Assembly: GCA_002082585.1 (NCBI GenBank)
Contig: CP020563.1
Location: 2,908,001-2,972,000, forward strand
DNA: 64,000 nt
Reading direction: 5' to 3'
DNA from: Kitasatospora albolonga
Lineage (GTDB): Bacteria; Actinomycetota; Actinomycetes; Streptomycetales; Streptomycetaceae
Shown here: positions 46,275 through 57,636 of the stretch, piece after piece
How positions within the stretch are numbered: position 1 is the stretch's first letter
How the letters are laid out: each line of letters begins with the position of its first letter
The notes under the pieces: model-generated
The model's input: only the letters and a program-made list of their open reading frames with translations
Database searches by the model: none
What the model was told of the DNA's origin: nothing
Made by a program: the position numbers and the translations under genes

Positions 46275-46340
46275 CAGGGTCCTCCACCCGTTCCCTCCAA
46301 CCAACATAAACGCACATAACAAATCACAAGCAAACATGCG
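46275..46340 (-). promoter_or_regulatory. gal operon promoter region with phased ACAT boxes
   Basis: This AT-rich patch in a GC-rich genome lies upstream of galT. On the plus strand ACAT occurs at 46304, 46314 and 46334, i.e. 10 and 20 bp apart, within AACATAAACG and CACATAACAA. The repeats would face one side of the helix. A regulator site combined with the promoter is likely, as for the galactose-inducible galP1 of Streptomyces. Confidence 0.55.
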
Positions 46341-46412
46341 CGTCAATGAGTCGGCCGGGCGCGGCGGGGGTGGGGCGGGGTGGGGCCATGTGTGCCGCTG
46401 TACGGCGAGGGG

Positions 46413-47135
46413 TCAGCCCGGGGTGGTGGCGCCCGGCCCCCGCGCCGCGTCCGTACGCCCGTCCGTACGGACGTCCGCCGCCCGGTCCAGCAGTCCCGTA
46501 CGGGCCGCGAGGGCGGCCGCCTCCAGCCGGGAGCCGACGCCGAGCTTCATCAGGACGCGCTGGACGTGGGTGCGCGCGGTGCTCGGCGCGATCCGCATCC
46601 CGGCCGCGATCAGCCGGGTGTCCTCGCCCTCGGCGACCCGGACCAGCACCTCCGCCTCGCGCGGGGTCAGCATCCGGAGCAGACGGCGGCCCTCGTCGTC
46701 GGGCTGGGCCGTCGGGTTGAGCAGCTCGGCGAAGGCGCCGCGCAGGAGTTGCGGGGCGATGGCGCTCTCCCCCGCCCGCGCCTTCAGCATCGCGCGCTCG
46801 ACACCCTCGATGCGCTCGTCGTGGCGGACGTACCCCGCCGCCCCGGCCGCGAAGGCCGCGGCGATCCCGCGCGGGCTCGGCACCGGGCCGAGCACCACCA
46901 CCGCCACCTGCGGGCGCTCCCGGCCGATACGCACGATCGGGTCGAAGACCCCCGGGGCGGCGGGCGACGCCGTACCGAAGAGGCAGACCTCCGGGGCCCT
47001 GCCGACCACCAGCTCCGCCGACCCGGCCGTCGGGGCGGCCGCCGCGAGCACCCGGTGCCCGCGCAGTTTCAGCGCCGAGGCGAGTGCCTCGGCGAGCAGG
47101 CGGTGATCATCGACCACCATGAGCCGCACGCCCAT
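46413..47135 (-). CDS. LuxR-type regulator with atypical receiver domain
   Basis: This 240-residue protein begins VRLMVVDDHRLLAEALASAL like a receiver, but the phosphoacceptor position after strand 3 reads VCLFGTASP with no Asp. It is therefore probably not phosphorylated. The C-terminal HTH is LTPREAEVLVRVAEGEDTRL, then IAAGMRIAPSTARTHVQRVL. It resembles the regulator at 41556-42347 in layout; together they flank the gal genes. No kinase is adjacent. ATG at 47135. Confidence 0.82.
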   Translation of the reverse strand: MGVRLMVVDDHRLLAEALASALKLRGHRVLAAAAPTAGSAELVVGRAPEVCLFGTASPAAPGVFDPIVRIGRERPQVAVVVLGPVPSPRGIAAAFAAGAAGYVRHDERIEGVERAMLKARAGESAIAPQLLRGAFAELLNPTAQPDDEGRRLLRMLTPREAEVLVRVAEGEDTRLIAAGMRIAPSTARTHVQRVLMKLGVGSRLEAAALAARTGLLDRAADVRTDGRTDAARGPGATTPG

Positions 47136-47302
47136 CGATCAAGCCCCCAAGTGCCCGTGTAAGCCCTGGATACCGGCCCCCCGGCTTCCTGACCTCGGCA
47201 AGGTACACGCTTGTTCGACGCCGTGGGCCCCTTACGGGGGAGAAGCCCCCCAGAATGCCGAATTCTGCGCCATTCAGGGCTACTTGAGCGACGGAAAACG
47301 AT

Positions 47303-47337
47303 CAGCCCTGCCGGACGGTGACCGTCCGGCAGGGCTG
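47303..47337 (-). terminator. Strong terminator after the beta-propeller gene
   Basis: CAGCCCTGCCGGACG (47303-47317) pairs perfectly with 47323-47337 around a 5-nt loop. Read on the minus strand it starts 17 nt after the stop at 47355 and is followed by ATCGTTTTCC, a short U-run. Confidence 0.8.
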
Positions 47338-47354
47338 TTCGGGAACACGGGTGA

Positions 47355-49427
47355 TCAGTCGGTGCGGAAGGCCACCGCCAGGTAGAGCTTCTCGTCCGCC
47401 TGGCTGTCGCGCCGCTCGCTGATCAGCTGCTTGGCCATGTAGAACCGCCCGCCGCCGTAGAGGAGTTCGGAGTGGTCGGGGAGGAACCGGGTCTCCGCGT
47501 CCCGGACCGACCGGTCCCCCGGGTTCTCCAGCAGCAGGGTCTGCTTGAAGGTCTCGCCGTCGATGGAGACGATCTGGCCGCCCTTGTCGTACGGGGGCCT
47601 CTTGTACGCGATCACGCTGGTGCCGTCCATCCGGAGCGGGGTCAGGCTGTAGCGGTCGCCCGCGTCGGCCCGGCCGCCGAGGAGCTTGCCGGTGGTCAGG
47701 TCGAAGGCGACGATCTCGTTGGTCTTGCCGTACTCGCCCGTGCCGTCGTGGTCCTCGGTCGGCACGTAGAGGCGGTTGTTGCCGACGACCGCGCCCCGGC
47801 ACTTCTCGACGTCGGTGGAGCCGCAGCGCGCCGCGTACTTCTCCGCGTCGGCGGAGATGCGCACGGTCAGCTTGCCGGTCGCCGCGTCGATCGAGAAGAA
47901 GTCGGAGATGCCACTGCCGTCGTTGGCGGTGTCGCCGACGTTGGCCGCGACCACCAGCGGCTTGGTGGAGACGACGGACGCGTACTCGACGCCCGCGGGC
48001 ATCTGGTACGAGGAGAGCGGTGCGCCGGTCGCCGGGTTCAGCACCTGGACGGTGAGCTGCGGGTTGTCGTACGAACCGCACTTGCGGACCGCGACGAGGG
48101 CCTCGCCCCCGGCGTACCCCATGTCGTAGCAGCGGTCGGCGCCGACCTTCGGCTTCCAGAGCTCGGCGCCGTTCTCCAGCTTGAAGGCCGCGCCGCCCGA
48201 GGTGCCGCCCGCGGCGACGGTGGTCCCGCTGAGCGTGACCTCGTCGAACGAGACCGGCCGGTCACCACCCGTGGCGGCGGTGACGGACTTGTTCCACAGG
48301 AGCTTGCCGGTGCTCAGGTCGACCACGCCGACCTGGTTGCACGCGGGGTACTTCTTCTCCTTGGTCGGCTTGCCCTCCTTGAAGAGGATCGCCGTCTTGT
48401 AGTCCTTGGTCATGTGGCGCGAGGCGCCGCAGACCTGGCCGTCCAGCGGTACGGACCAGAGCTCGGTGCCCTTGTCCGGGTCGTACGCGGCGATCGCGTC
48501 GACACCGGACTTCACGTACGCCTTGTCCGTGAGCCAGGAGCCGTGGACCGAGGTGATGTCGGTGACCTTCGGCTCCGGGAGCTGGAAGGCGACCTTGGAG
48601 TTGGTGTTGCCGGGCGCCTTCTCGGTGCCGCCGGGCAGACTGCTCCCGCCGTCCTTCCCTTCGCCGCCCTTGCCCTCGCCGCCCTCGCCGCCCTTGCTCT
48701 CGCCGCCGGTGGAGCCGGACGAGGACGCCTGGTTGTCCTTGTCGCCGTCCTTGGTGGCGCTGTAGACGACGGCCGCGCCGATGATCAGCACCACGGCGAC
48801 GGCCGCGGCGACGATGATCTGCATCTGGGTGCTGAACTTCTTGCCGCCGCCCGCGCCGGGCTGCGGGGCCCCGGCCCCGTACATCGGCTGGGTCGGGTAG
48901 CCGTAGCCCTGCTGCGGCATACCGGGCTGGGCCGGGTAGCCGGGCTGACCGGGGTATCCGGGCTGGCCCGGCTGGCCGGGGGCGCCCTGCGGGTAGCCGT
49001 AACCGGGCTGGGGGGCCTGCGGATAGCCGTAACCGTTGGGCTGCGGGGCGGGCGGGGCCGGGTAACCGGCCGGCGGGGTCGGCGGGGTGCCGTAGCCGCC
49101 CGCGGGCGGGGCGGGCGGGCTGCCGTACCCCCCGGCGGGCGGAGGCGGCGTGCCGTAACCGCCCGGGGCCGGGGGCTGCTTGGCGAAGGGGTCCGCGGGC
49201 GGCGGGGTCGGCTCACCGAACCCACCGGGCGGCGGGTCCTGCGGGGCGCCGAAGCCACCGGGCGGCGGGTCCTGCGGGGCGCCGAAGCCACCGGCCGGGG
49301 GGCCTGCGGGAGGCCCGGAGGGCGGACCGGCGGGGGGCTGGCCCTGGTTCGCGGCCGGGGGCTGGTCCTGTGGCTGCTTCGGGGGCTCGTTGGGTGGCTG
49401 CTGCGGTGGCTGGGGCGGCTGGGTCAT
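47355..49427 (-). CDS. Membrane-anchored PQQ-like beta-propeller protein, paralogue 1
   Basis: This 690-residue protein has a Pro/Gly/Gln/Tyr-rich cytoplasmic N-terminus (1-195; repeats [11 protein letters not shown] and GYPGQP), one membrane helix (about 203-222, [19 protein letters not shown]), a Ser/Gly/Lys linker, and an external beta-propeller with repeats such as [19 protein letters not shown] and [15 protein letters not shown]. Paired Cys in the blades suggest disulfides. It is the last of three tandem paralogues. Function is unknown; PQQ-like propellers often act in envelope binding or assembly. ATG at 49427. Confidence 0.82.
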   Translation of the reverse strand: MTQPPQPPQQPPNEPPKQPQDQPPAANQGQPPAGPPSGPPAGPPAGGFGAPQDPPPGGFGAPQDPPPGGFGEPTPPPADPFAKQPPAPGGYGTPPPPAGGYGSPPAPPAGGYGTPPTPPAGYPAPPAPQPNGYGYPQAPQPGYGYPQGAPGQPGQPGYPGQPGYPAQPGMPQQGYGYPTQPMYGAGAPQPGAGGGKKFSTQMQIIVAAAVAVVLIIGAAVVYSATKDGDKDNQASSSGSTGGESKGGEGGEGKGGEGKDGGSSLPGGTEKAPGNTNSKVAFQLPEPKVTDITSVHGSWLTDKAYVKSGVDAIAAYDPDKGTELWSVPLDGQVCGASRHMTKDYKTAILFKEGKPTKEKKYPACNQVGVVDLSTGKLLWNKSVTAATGGDRPVSFDEVTLSGTTVAAGGTSGGAAFKLENGAELWKPKVGADRCYDMGYAGGEALVAVRKCGSYDNPQLTVQVLNPATGAPLSSYQMPAGVEYASVVSTKPLVVAANVGDTANDGSGISDFFSIDAATGKLTVRISADAEKYAARCGSTDVEKCRGAVVGNNRLYVPTEDHDGTGEYGKTNEIVAFDLTTGKLLGGRADAGDRYSLTPLRMDGTSVIAYKRPPYDKGGQIVSIDGETFKQTLLLENPGDRSVRDAETRFLPDHSELLYGGGRFYMAKQLISERRDSQADEKLYLAVAFRTD

Positions 49428-49504
49428 CGCGTACGTACCTCGGGAGACATGTGGGGGTGGGGTCGCATCCGGCCGGGAGGGGCCGACTGCCTTCGGATGC
49501 CGTC

Positions 49505-49579
49505 GTGAACCGTCAGGAAGTGAACCGTCACGGGGTGAACGGTGACGGGGCGAGCCGTCACCGGGTGAACCGTCACTTG
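49505..49579. repeat. Five tandem 15-bp repeats between propeller genes
   Basis: Five units of consensus GTGAACCGTCACGGG lie end to end. Unit 3 is partly inverted in its core (GTGAACGGTGACGGG). The last unit covers the stop codon of paralogue 2. The array sits in the 145-bp gap before paralogue 1. Confidence 0.85.
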
Positions 49580-51615
49580 CTGAACACCAGGGCCGTCGTC
49601 TGCTCCAGCTCCTCCTTGTCGTTGCTCGCGCTGACGCGCTTGCTGACGATGAAGGAGCGGCCGCCCTCGTACAGGACCACGTTCGAGTAGAAGCCGTTCT
49701 CGATCCGGTTGGTCCCCTCCGGGTGCTGGAGCAGGACGCTGGTGGCGCCGCCGCTCGCCGGGAGCGTCAGGATGGCGCCGGCCTTGTCGTACCGCGGCTC
49801 CAGGTAGAGCAGCACGTTGCCGCCCTCCAGCCGCAGCGGGCGCACCACGCGCTCGGCCGGGGCGTCCACCGTCCACTTGGGCTTTCCGGTGTTCAGGTCG
49901 AAGGCGATGACCTTGTTGGTCCGGGCGGAGCCGGTGCCGGGCTTGGTGGCGATGTAGAAGGTGTCGGCGTCGGCGACGACACCGCTGCACCCTTCCAGCT
50001 TCTGGCCGAAGATGGCGAACGCGCTGCCGCAGTTGGCGGTGACCGTGTCGTTCTTGGCGGGGATCATCTGGGACCGGAGCTTGCCGCTGTCGGTGAACGC
50101 GGCGATCGACCACTGCTTCTTCTCGCGGTTGTCGAGCGAGACGACGAGCGGGCTGACCGAGTACACCTTCTTGACCTCCCAGCCGCGCGGCGGCTTGTAG
50201 GTCCACTTGGGCTTGCCGGTGACCGGGTTCAGCTCCTGGATCTGGTGCTGCGGGTTCTTGACGTCGTCGGTGCGGCAGCTGCCCGCGGCGATGAGCTTCG
50301 GGCCGCCCGCGAAGGCGAAGTTCTTGCAGGTGCCCGTGGAGGTGGCGAACAGCTCCTTGCCGTCGCTGACCCGGTACGCGCTGGAGTAGCTGGTGCGTCC
50401 GACCGTCACCGTGTCCCCGCTGATCGCGAGGCCGATGTCGGACAGCATGTCCCAGGCGCCGTTCTTCTTGACCGTGCTCTTCCAGCCGGCCTTGCCGGTG
50501 TTGAGGTCGATCATCTGGAGGACGGAGCAGTCGGCGCGGTCCGTGGTGCTGCTCTTGATCCCGATGACGATCTTGCCGTCGGCGGTGGCCGAGTTCGGGG
50601 TGGAGCAGACGTCGGCGGGGAGCGCGAGCGTCCACTTCTGCTTGCCGTCGGCGACCCCGTACCCGGAGATCCCCCGGTACATGGCCTTGACGATCGTGTC
50701 GCCGACGAACCAGGGGCCGTGGACCTCGGCGCCGTTGCGCGGGAGGTCGACGTCGTTCTTCTGGAGCCAGGCGACCTGCGCCTCGCCCGGCTTGCGCCCG
50801 GCGTTGAGGTCGTCATTCGTCTCCCGGCCGTCGCCGCTGCCGTCGCCCTCGTCGACCGTGGGCGACGCGCTGGGCGTCTCGGGCGCCTTGGGGTCGTTGC
50901 TCGCGCCCGCGACCGGCTTCTTCTTCGGCTCGTCGCCGCTGTCGCTCACCACGTACCAGGCGCCCGCGCCGACGAGCAGGACGACGGCGACGGCCGCCGC
51001 GGCGAGGATGCCGGTCCTCCCCTTGAAGGCACCACCGGAACCGCCCGGCGCACCCGGTCCGCCCGGTCCTCCGGGGGCGGGGGCGCCGGGGTACTGCTGC
51101 TGCGGGTAGCCGTAGGGCTGCGTGGGCTGGCCGTAGGGGCCGGGCTGCGGCTGACCGTAACCGCCGGGGGCGGGCTGGCCGTAGCCGCCGTAACCGACCG
51201 TGGGCTGCTGACCGTACGGGCCGGGGGCCTGGCCGGGGGGCTGCTGACCGTACGGGCCGGAGGGCTGGCCGGGGGCCTGGCCCGGTGCCTGGGGGTAGCC
51301 GTAGCCGGGCTGGCCGGGGGGAGAGGGGGGCGCCTGCGGGTAGCCGTAGGCCGGGCCGCCCGGGGGCTGGGCGGGCGGCGGACCGGCCGGAGCGGGAGCC
51401 GGGGCCTGCGGCGGCTGCGGAGGCTGGGCCCCAGAAGACGGCTGGCCCTGCGGGGACTGGTCCTGCGAGGACTGCGCCGGGGGCTGCTGGTCCTGCGGGG
51501 ACGGAGCCTGCGGAGGCTGGTCCTGGGGCTGGGGCGGCTGAGGAGTTCCCTGCGGCGGCTCCTGCGGAGCCCCGAAGCCCCCCTGCGGCGGTTGCTGGCT
51601 GGGCGGCTGGCTCAT
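49573..51615 (-). CDS. Membrane-anchored PQQ-like beta-propeller protein, paralogue 2
   Basis: This 680-residue protein has the same layout as its neighbours: Gln/Pro/Gly-rich N-terminus (1-195, repeats GYGYPQAP and [12 protein letters not shown]), a membrane helix at about 201-221, then a propeller with [22 protein letters not shown]-type strands and [20 protein letters not shown]. It is closest to paralogue 3 in the domain after the helix ([19 protein letters not shown] versus TVDVPGNGVAQFGPWFAGD). The ATG at 51615 has AAGGGGG upstream. Role unknown. Confidence 0.82.
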   Translation of the reverse strand: MSQPPSQQPPQGGFGAPQEPPQGTPQPPQPQDQPPQAPSPQDQQPPAQSSQDQSPQGQPSSGAQPPQPPQAPAPAPAGPPPAQPPGGPAYGYPQAPPSPPGQPGYGYPQAPGQAPGQPSGPYGQQPPGQAPGPYGQQPTVGYGGYGQPAPGGYGQPQPGPYGQPTQPYGYPQQQYPGAPAPGGPGGPGAPGGSGGAFKGRTGILAAAAVAVVLLVGAGAWYVVSDSGDEPKKKPVAGASNDPKAPETPSASPTVDEGDGSGDGRETNDDLNAGRKPGEAQVAWLQKNDVDLPRNGAEVHGPWFVGDTIVKAMYRGISGYGVADGKQKWTLALPADVCSTPNSATADGKIVIGIKSSTTDRADCSVLQMIDLNTGKAGWKSTVKKNGAWDMLSDIGLAISGDTVTVGRTSYSSAYRVSDGKELFATSTGTCKNFAFAGGPKLIAAGSCRTDDVKNPQHQIQELNPVTGKPKWTYKPPRGWEVKKVYSVSPLVVSLDNREKKQWSIAAFTDSGKLRSQMIPAKNDTVTANCGSAFAIFGQKLEGCSGVVADADTFYIATKPGTGSARTNKVIAFDLNTGKPKWTVDAPAERVVRPLRLEGGNVLLYLEPRYDKAGAILTLPASGGATSVLLQHPEGTNRIENGFYSNVVLYEGGRSFIVSKRVSASNDKEELEQTTALVFSK

Positions 51616-51744
51616 CAGCACGTCCCCCTTCGTGCGGTCCGGTGCCCGATCCGGTCTCCCCCGCGATTCCAGGAGGGTTCAATTCCCCCCGGAAAGGAGC
51701 GAATCGGGCATGGCTTCCGCGGTGTTACGACAGTCGGGCGGGGC

Positions 51745-51761
51745 TTCTTTGTACCACCCGC
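51745..51761 (-). promoter_or_regulatory. 17-bp motif upstream of propeller paralogue 2
   Basis: On the minus strand this reads GCGGGTGGTACAAAGAA. The identical 17-mer occurs upstream of paralogue 3 (53653-53669). Here it is about 130 bp before the ATG. TACAAA could be a -10. Confidence 0.6.
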
Positions 51762-51850
51762 ACTCCATCGAACACCGGATCGGTCCAGCCCCTGTTCCCA
51801 AGGGAGAACCGGGTCGTGATGCCCTCGTTACGACCCGCGCAAGGTGACGG

Positions 51851-53551
51851 TCAGTCACCGAAGGCGAGCATCGACACGGTCGACTTCTCCTGCTCGTCGT
51901 CGCCCCCGCCGATGAACGTCCGCATGAGCACGGCGCGCCCTCCGGAGTAGACGGCCAGCTTGTCGGCGAAGGTGGTCTCGACCTCGCTCGCCGACGCCGG
52001 GTGGCGCAGGACCGGCTGGAGGGTGCCGCCGGTCGGCGGGAGGGCGTAGATTCCGCCGCCCCGGGCCGTGGAGCGGGACCGCAGCGCGCTCAGGTACATC
52101 AGCACCTTGCCGCCCTCGGCCCGCAGCGGCATCAGGGTCTGCTCGGCGGGGGCCTCGGCCTTCCAGCGGATCTTGCCGGTGGCGAGGTCGAAGGCCACCA
52201 CGCTGTTGGTGGGGTCGCCCATGCCCTTGCTGACGGGCCGGGTCGCCAGGTAGAGCGTGGTGGCGTCGGCGGCGACGCCCATGCAGCTGTCGAGGTTGGA
52301 GCTCCGGCCGCGCAGCTCCTTCTCGCAGCGCGGCGCGTAGTCGTCGGCGGCGTCACCGATGAGCTGGGAGCGGTAGGTGCCGTCGGCGTTGAGGTTCACG
52401 ACCACCCACCGGTCCTCTTCGTCGTTGCGGAGGGAGACCACCGGCGGGTCGGTCGCGTAGAACTGGTCGACCCGGTAGCCCTTCTTGATCCGGTAGGCCC
52501 ACTGCTCCTTGCCGGTGGCCGGGTCGATGCGCCGTACGTGGTGGACGAGGTGGTCGCCCGTCGCGTCCCGGCAGCTGGTGGCGGCGAGGGGGACGGTGCC
52601 GCCGGCGAAGCCGTACGGCTGGCAGTCGCCCGGCAGCTCGTTCCACAGGTGCTTGCCGTCGCTGATGCGGTAGGCGTCGGTGCGGCCGGTCCGGCCGACC
52701 GTCATGACGTCACCGTTGACGGCCAGGGTGAGGTCCGAGAGCGTGTCCCGGATGCCCGACCGGGCGACCTGTGTGCTCCAGCCCGCCTCGCCGGTCCTCA
52801 GGTCCACCATCTGGAGCCGGTCGCACTGCCCTTCGCCCGTCGTGTCGCTCTCCAGCCCGAGGACGATCTTCCCGTCCGGGCTGGGCAGGGTGGGCGCCGA
52901 GCAGACAGTGGTCCGGAGGCGGACGCTCCACTTCTGTGTGCCGTCGGCGGCCGAGTAGCCGGACAGCGTGCGGTACAGGGCCTTGGCCACGATGTCCCCG
53001 GCGAACCAGGGGCCGAACTGGGCGACCCCGTTGCCGGGCACGTCCACGGTGTTCTCCTGGAGCCAGAGGACCTTGTTCTCGCCGTCCTCGCGCCGGGCGT
53101 TGAGGTCGGCCGCCTTCGGTCCGGAGGGCGCGGCCTTGCCCGGCGCCGGAGCGGCGTCGGCGGTGCTGCTCGCCCCGGCGACGGGCTTCTCGGTGTCGCC
53201 GCCGCCGTCGCCGCCCGCCACGTACCAGACTCCGGCGCCGACGAGGAGGACCACGGCGAGGACGGCGGCGACGATCCCGGCGGTACGGCCCCGGGCCCGC
53301 CGGCCGCCACCGGGACCACCTGGACCTCCTGGACCGCCGGGCGGCTGCTGGAGCTGGGGCACGGTCGGGGGCTGGGGGTACGGCTGCGGGGAGCCGTACG
53401 CTGCCGAGGGCGGCGGCCCGTACACCCCGGGCTGCGGTTCGAACGGTGCGCCGAAGACGCCCGGGTCCGCCTGGCCCCCTGGCCGCGGCGGCTGACCGGG
53501 GCCGGGCTGGCCAGGCGGGCCGGGTGGCGGACCGGGCGGTGGCTGTGACAT
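51851..53551 (-). CDS. Membrane-anchored PQQ-like beta-propeller protein, paralogue 3
   Basis: This 566-residue protein has a shorter Pro/Gly-rich N-terminus (1-85), a membrane helix at about 90-111 ([20 protein letters not shown]), then the propeller with LQMVDLRTGEAGWSTQVARS, RRIDPATGKEQWAYRIKKGY and VVAFDLATGKIRWKAEAPAE. The ATG at 53551 has GAGGGGG upstream. The three paralogues probably arose by tandem duplication, with rapid change in the N-terminal repeats. Role unknown. Confidence 0.82.
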   Translation of the reverse strand: MSQPPPGPPPGPPGQPGPGQPPRPGGQADPGVFGAPFEPQPGVYGPPPSAAYGSPQPYPQPPTVPQLQQPPGGPGGPGGPGGGRRARGRTAGIVAAVLAVVLLVGAGVWYVAGGDGGGDTEKPVAGASSTADAAPAPGKAAPSGPKAADLNARREDGENKVLWLQENTVDVPGNGVAQFGPWFAGDIVAKALYRTLSGYSAADGTQKWSVRLRTTVCSAPTLPSPDGKIVLGLESDTTGEGQCDRLQMVDLRTGEAGWSTQVARSGIRDTLSDLTLAVNGDVMTVGRTGRTDAYRISDGKHLWNELPGDCQPYGFAGGTVPLAATSCRDATGDHLVHHVRRIDPATGKEQWAYRIKKGYRVDQFYATDPPVVSLRNDEEDRWVVVNLNADGTYRSQLIGDAADDYAPRCEKELRGRSSNLDSCMGVAADATTLYLATRPVSKGMGDPTNSVVAFDLATGKIRWKAEAPAEQTLMPLRAEGGKVLMYLSALRSRSTARGGGIYALPPTGGTLQPVLRHPASASEVETTFADKLAVYSGGRAVLMRTFIGGGDDEQEKSTVSMLAFGD

Positions 53552-53652
53552 CGGTACGTGTCCCCCTCGTACGGTCCTGCGTCCGGCTGCGCGGAAGCCG
53601 ACCTCGGCGCCGACCCCCGAAACTCGGTCTCGGAATCGGTCCCGGACGGGTT

Positions 53653-53669
53653 TTCTTTGTACCACCCGC
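53653..53669 (-). promoter_or_regulatory. 17-bp motif upstream of propeller paralogue 3
   Basis: It is identical to the motif at 51745-51761 and about 100 bp before the ATG at 53551. Flanking sequence is not conserved, so the 17-mer itself is probably functional. Confidence 0.6.
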
Positions 53670-53725
53670 CCCACCAGCCCCATGGCCCCGCCCGGTAAGC
53701 CACTCACCGGCGACGGCCCCGCGGC

Positions 53726-55543
<1,818 letters not shown>

Positions 55544-55677
55544 TTCACTCCTGCCCAGGGGGTTGATCGACCCTCCCAGGGTACGGCGCGGCGGAGGGGG
55601 GCCGGTCGTACGGTCCCCGACGGCACCGGGACTCCGGCGCACCGTGCGGGATGATGCCGGTGTACAGAGAGGTGGCC

Positions 55678-55914
55678 ATGCGCACGATGACCTACGAGGA
55701 ATTCCTGGCGGACCACGCCGGGACGGTGGACGCGGTGGGCAGGGGCGGTGAGGCGGTTGCCGTGACGCGAGAGGGACACGGGTCCGTGGTGATCCTGCCC
55801 ATGGCCGAGTACACGTCGTTGAAGGAGACCCTGCACCTTCTCCGCGACCCTGCGAACGCGCGTCGGCTGCTGGCTTCGATCGACCGGCTGGAGCAGGGGT
55901 CCGGCACCGCCTGA
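55678..55914 (+). CDS. Phd/YefM-type antitoxin without visible toxin
   Basis: This 78-residue protein, MRTMTYEEFLADHAGTVDAV then AVAVTREGHGSVVILPMAEY and TSLKETLHLL, fits Phd/YefM antitoxins. The usual YoeB/RelE toxin would follow on the same strand, but the next real gene is on the other strand. The ATG at 55678 has GAGAGG upstream. It may be a solitary transcription factor or a remnant. Confidence 0.8.
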   Translation: MRTMTYEEFLADHAGTVDAVGRGGEAVAVTREGHGSVVILPMAEYTSLKETLHLLRDPANARRLLASIDRLEQGSGTA

Positions 55915-55960
55915 GGTGGTGCCGACCGGCGGGCGGTGGGCAGGCAGCCGCCCGCGCGGC

Positions 55961-57334
55961 CTACCGCACGGCCCTCCCCCGCCCCGCCCGCTCCACCAGC
56001 AGCCAGCCGCACAGGGTCATCGCGACGGCGGCCGGGGCGGAGACCGGGACGGCGATCAGCAGGGCGGTGCGGCCTTCCAGGAGGCCCGCGAGGCCGACCA
56101 TGGAGAGGCCGAGGACGCCGAGCAGGCAGAGCGTCGCACCGAGGGCGGCGAGGGGGCCGGAGCCCGTGCCGGGGGTGGTGGCGGGGGCCGTGGCAGAAGG
56201 CGGTGCGGGGCGTTCGAAGGTGCGGAAGGCCGCTACCAGCCCGGCGGTGAGGACGGCGGCGGCCGCCAGCCGCAGCGGGGTCTGGGCCCACCACCCGGCC
56301 GTGGCGGGGTCGGGGAGCGGGGCGTCCAGGGCGAGCATCGCCCCGTACACCCCCAGCATCGCCGTGAGGTGCCAGAGGAACGCGGTCATCGCCACCCCGT
56401 TGGCCGCCACCACCGTGCGCCAGGCGCGGGGGCGGGCCAGCAAGCGGGCGGCGGGGGCGCGGAGCAGCTCCACCGCGCCGACCAGCCAGAGGCCGTGGCA
56501 GAGCAGGGCGAGGGTGGGCGGGGCCATGTTGCTGACCTTCTCGCCGGGCATCCCGACCATGGAGAGCGGGTACGGGCCGAACGCCACCAGGGCCACGGCG
56601 GTGACCAGGCCCGCCCCGGCCAGCAGGGCCGGGCGGCGGAGCGGGCGGAGGCCGGGACCGGCACCGAGGCGGCCGTCGGCGCGGAGGAAGCCGAGCTGGT
56701 GCACCGCGAGCCAGACGAAGGCGAAGTTGAGGAACTCCACGTACGGCACTCCGGCCGCGAACCGGAGGAGGTCGACGGCCGCCGCCGCACCCGCAAGACC
56801 CGCGAAGGCGCCCCAGCCGTACCGCTCGTGCAGCCTCAGCAGCGGCGGGGTGAACGCCACCATCGCCAGGTAGATCCCGATGAACCAGAGCGGCTGGGTC
56901 ACCAGCCGCAGGGTGACTCCGGTCAGCCCGCCGCCCCCGCCGAGCAGCTGGATGAGCAGGGCCGCGGCGCCCCAGACCAGGACGAAGACCATGGTGGGGC
57001 GCAGCAGCCGCTGGAGCCGGGCACGCAGGAACGCCGCGTAGACGGAGTCCGCGGAGCCCTCGGGGCGCTTGCGGAGCAGCGAGCGGTACGACAGGGCGTG
57101 GGAGAAGCCGCCGACGAAGAAGAACACCGGCATGACCTGGAGCAGCCAGGTCAGCGGCTGGAGCGCGGGAACGACGGCGAGCAGGTTGCCGACGCCGTCC
57201 GGGGTGACGGCCGCCATCATCCAGTGGCCGAGTACGACCACGCCGAGCGAGGCGACCCGGAGGAGGTCGACGTAGCGGTCCCGGGTGGCCGGGGTGGCCT
57301 CGGCGAGTACACGAACTGGTGATCCCATGTACAT
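55961..57334 (-). CDS. Membrane acyltransferase (acyltransferase-3 family)
   Basis: This 457-residue protein has about ten membrane helices. The N-terminal part has RDRYVDLLRVASLGVVVLGH (with the family's R..D.LR and catalytic His) and MPVFFFVGGFSHALSYRSLL, and then RLQRLLRPTMVF. Family members O-acylate sugars or lipids of the envelope. The substrate is unknown. The start is the ATG at 57334 or the one at 57328; no clear Shine-Dalgarno distinguishes them. Confidence 0.85.
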   Translation of the reverse strand: MYMGSPVRVLAEATPATRDRYVDLLRVASLGVVVLGHWMMAAVTPDGVGNLLAVVPALQPLTWLLQVMPVFFFVGGFSHALSYRSLLRKRPEGSADSVYAAFLRARLQRLLRPTMVFVLVWGAAALLIQLLGGGGGLTGVTLRLVTQPLWFIGIYLAMVAFTPPLLRLHERYGWGAFAGLAGAAAAVDLLRFAAGVPYVEFLNFAFVWLAVHQLGFLRADGRLGAGPGLRPLRRPALLAGAGLVTAVALVAFGPYPLSMVGMPGEKVSNMAPPTLALLCHGLWLVGAVELLRAPAARLLARPRAWRTVVAANGVAMTAFLWHLTAMLGVYGAMLALDAPLPDPATAGWWAQTPLRLAAAAVLTAGLVAAFRTFERPAPPSATAPATTPGTGSGPLAALGATLCLLGVLGLSMVGLAGLLEGRTALLIAVPVSAPAAVAMTLCGWLLVERAGRGRAVR

Positions 57335-57636
57335 ACCGTCGCGGCGGGGGCGGGCGGTACGGCAGGGTGCGGGTACTCAATTCGGCCTCTGAGTACGTGA
57401 GGTGACGGAGGAACGCCCGCGCCCGGAGCGGATCGGAGCGGGCTCGCTCCGTACCGTGCGGTAGATCTGGACAGGCCGAAGCCGTACGCGTACAACAAGC
57501 ACAAAAGCCGCCCCCGGGGAGAAGCCCCCGTGCCCCGGCGGCTCCCTGACCGAACTCATCGACGTACACGCGGCATCGGGCCGTCCGGCGATCCGCCGTG
57601 CCGCTCGCCGTTTCCCAGAATCGGAGTACCACCATC
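57335..57636. other. 302-bp divergent intergenic region with a dyad
   Basis: Between the acyltransferase and lipoprotein genes. GTACTCA (57373-57379) is repeated inverted at 57390-57396 with a 10-bp spacer, 40 bp upstream of the acyltransferase start. A GC-rich hairpin (AGCCGCC...GGCGGCT) lies near 57510-57543. No gene seen. Confidence 0.5.

Noticed and set aside
47119..47385. An 88-aa plus-strand ORF between regulator and propeller gene
   Set aside because: It runs through the terminator hairpin and both neighbouring genes; no ribosome site.
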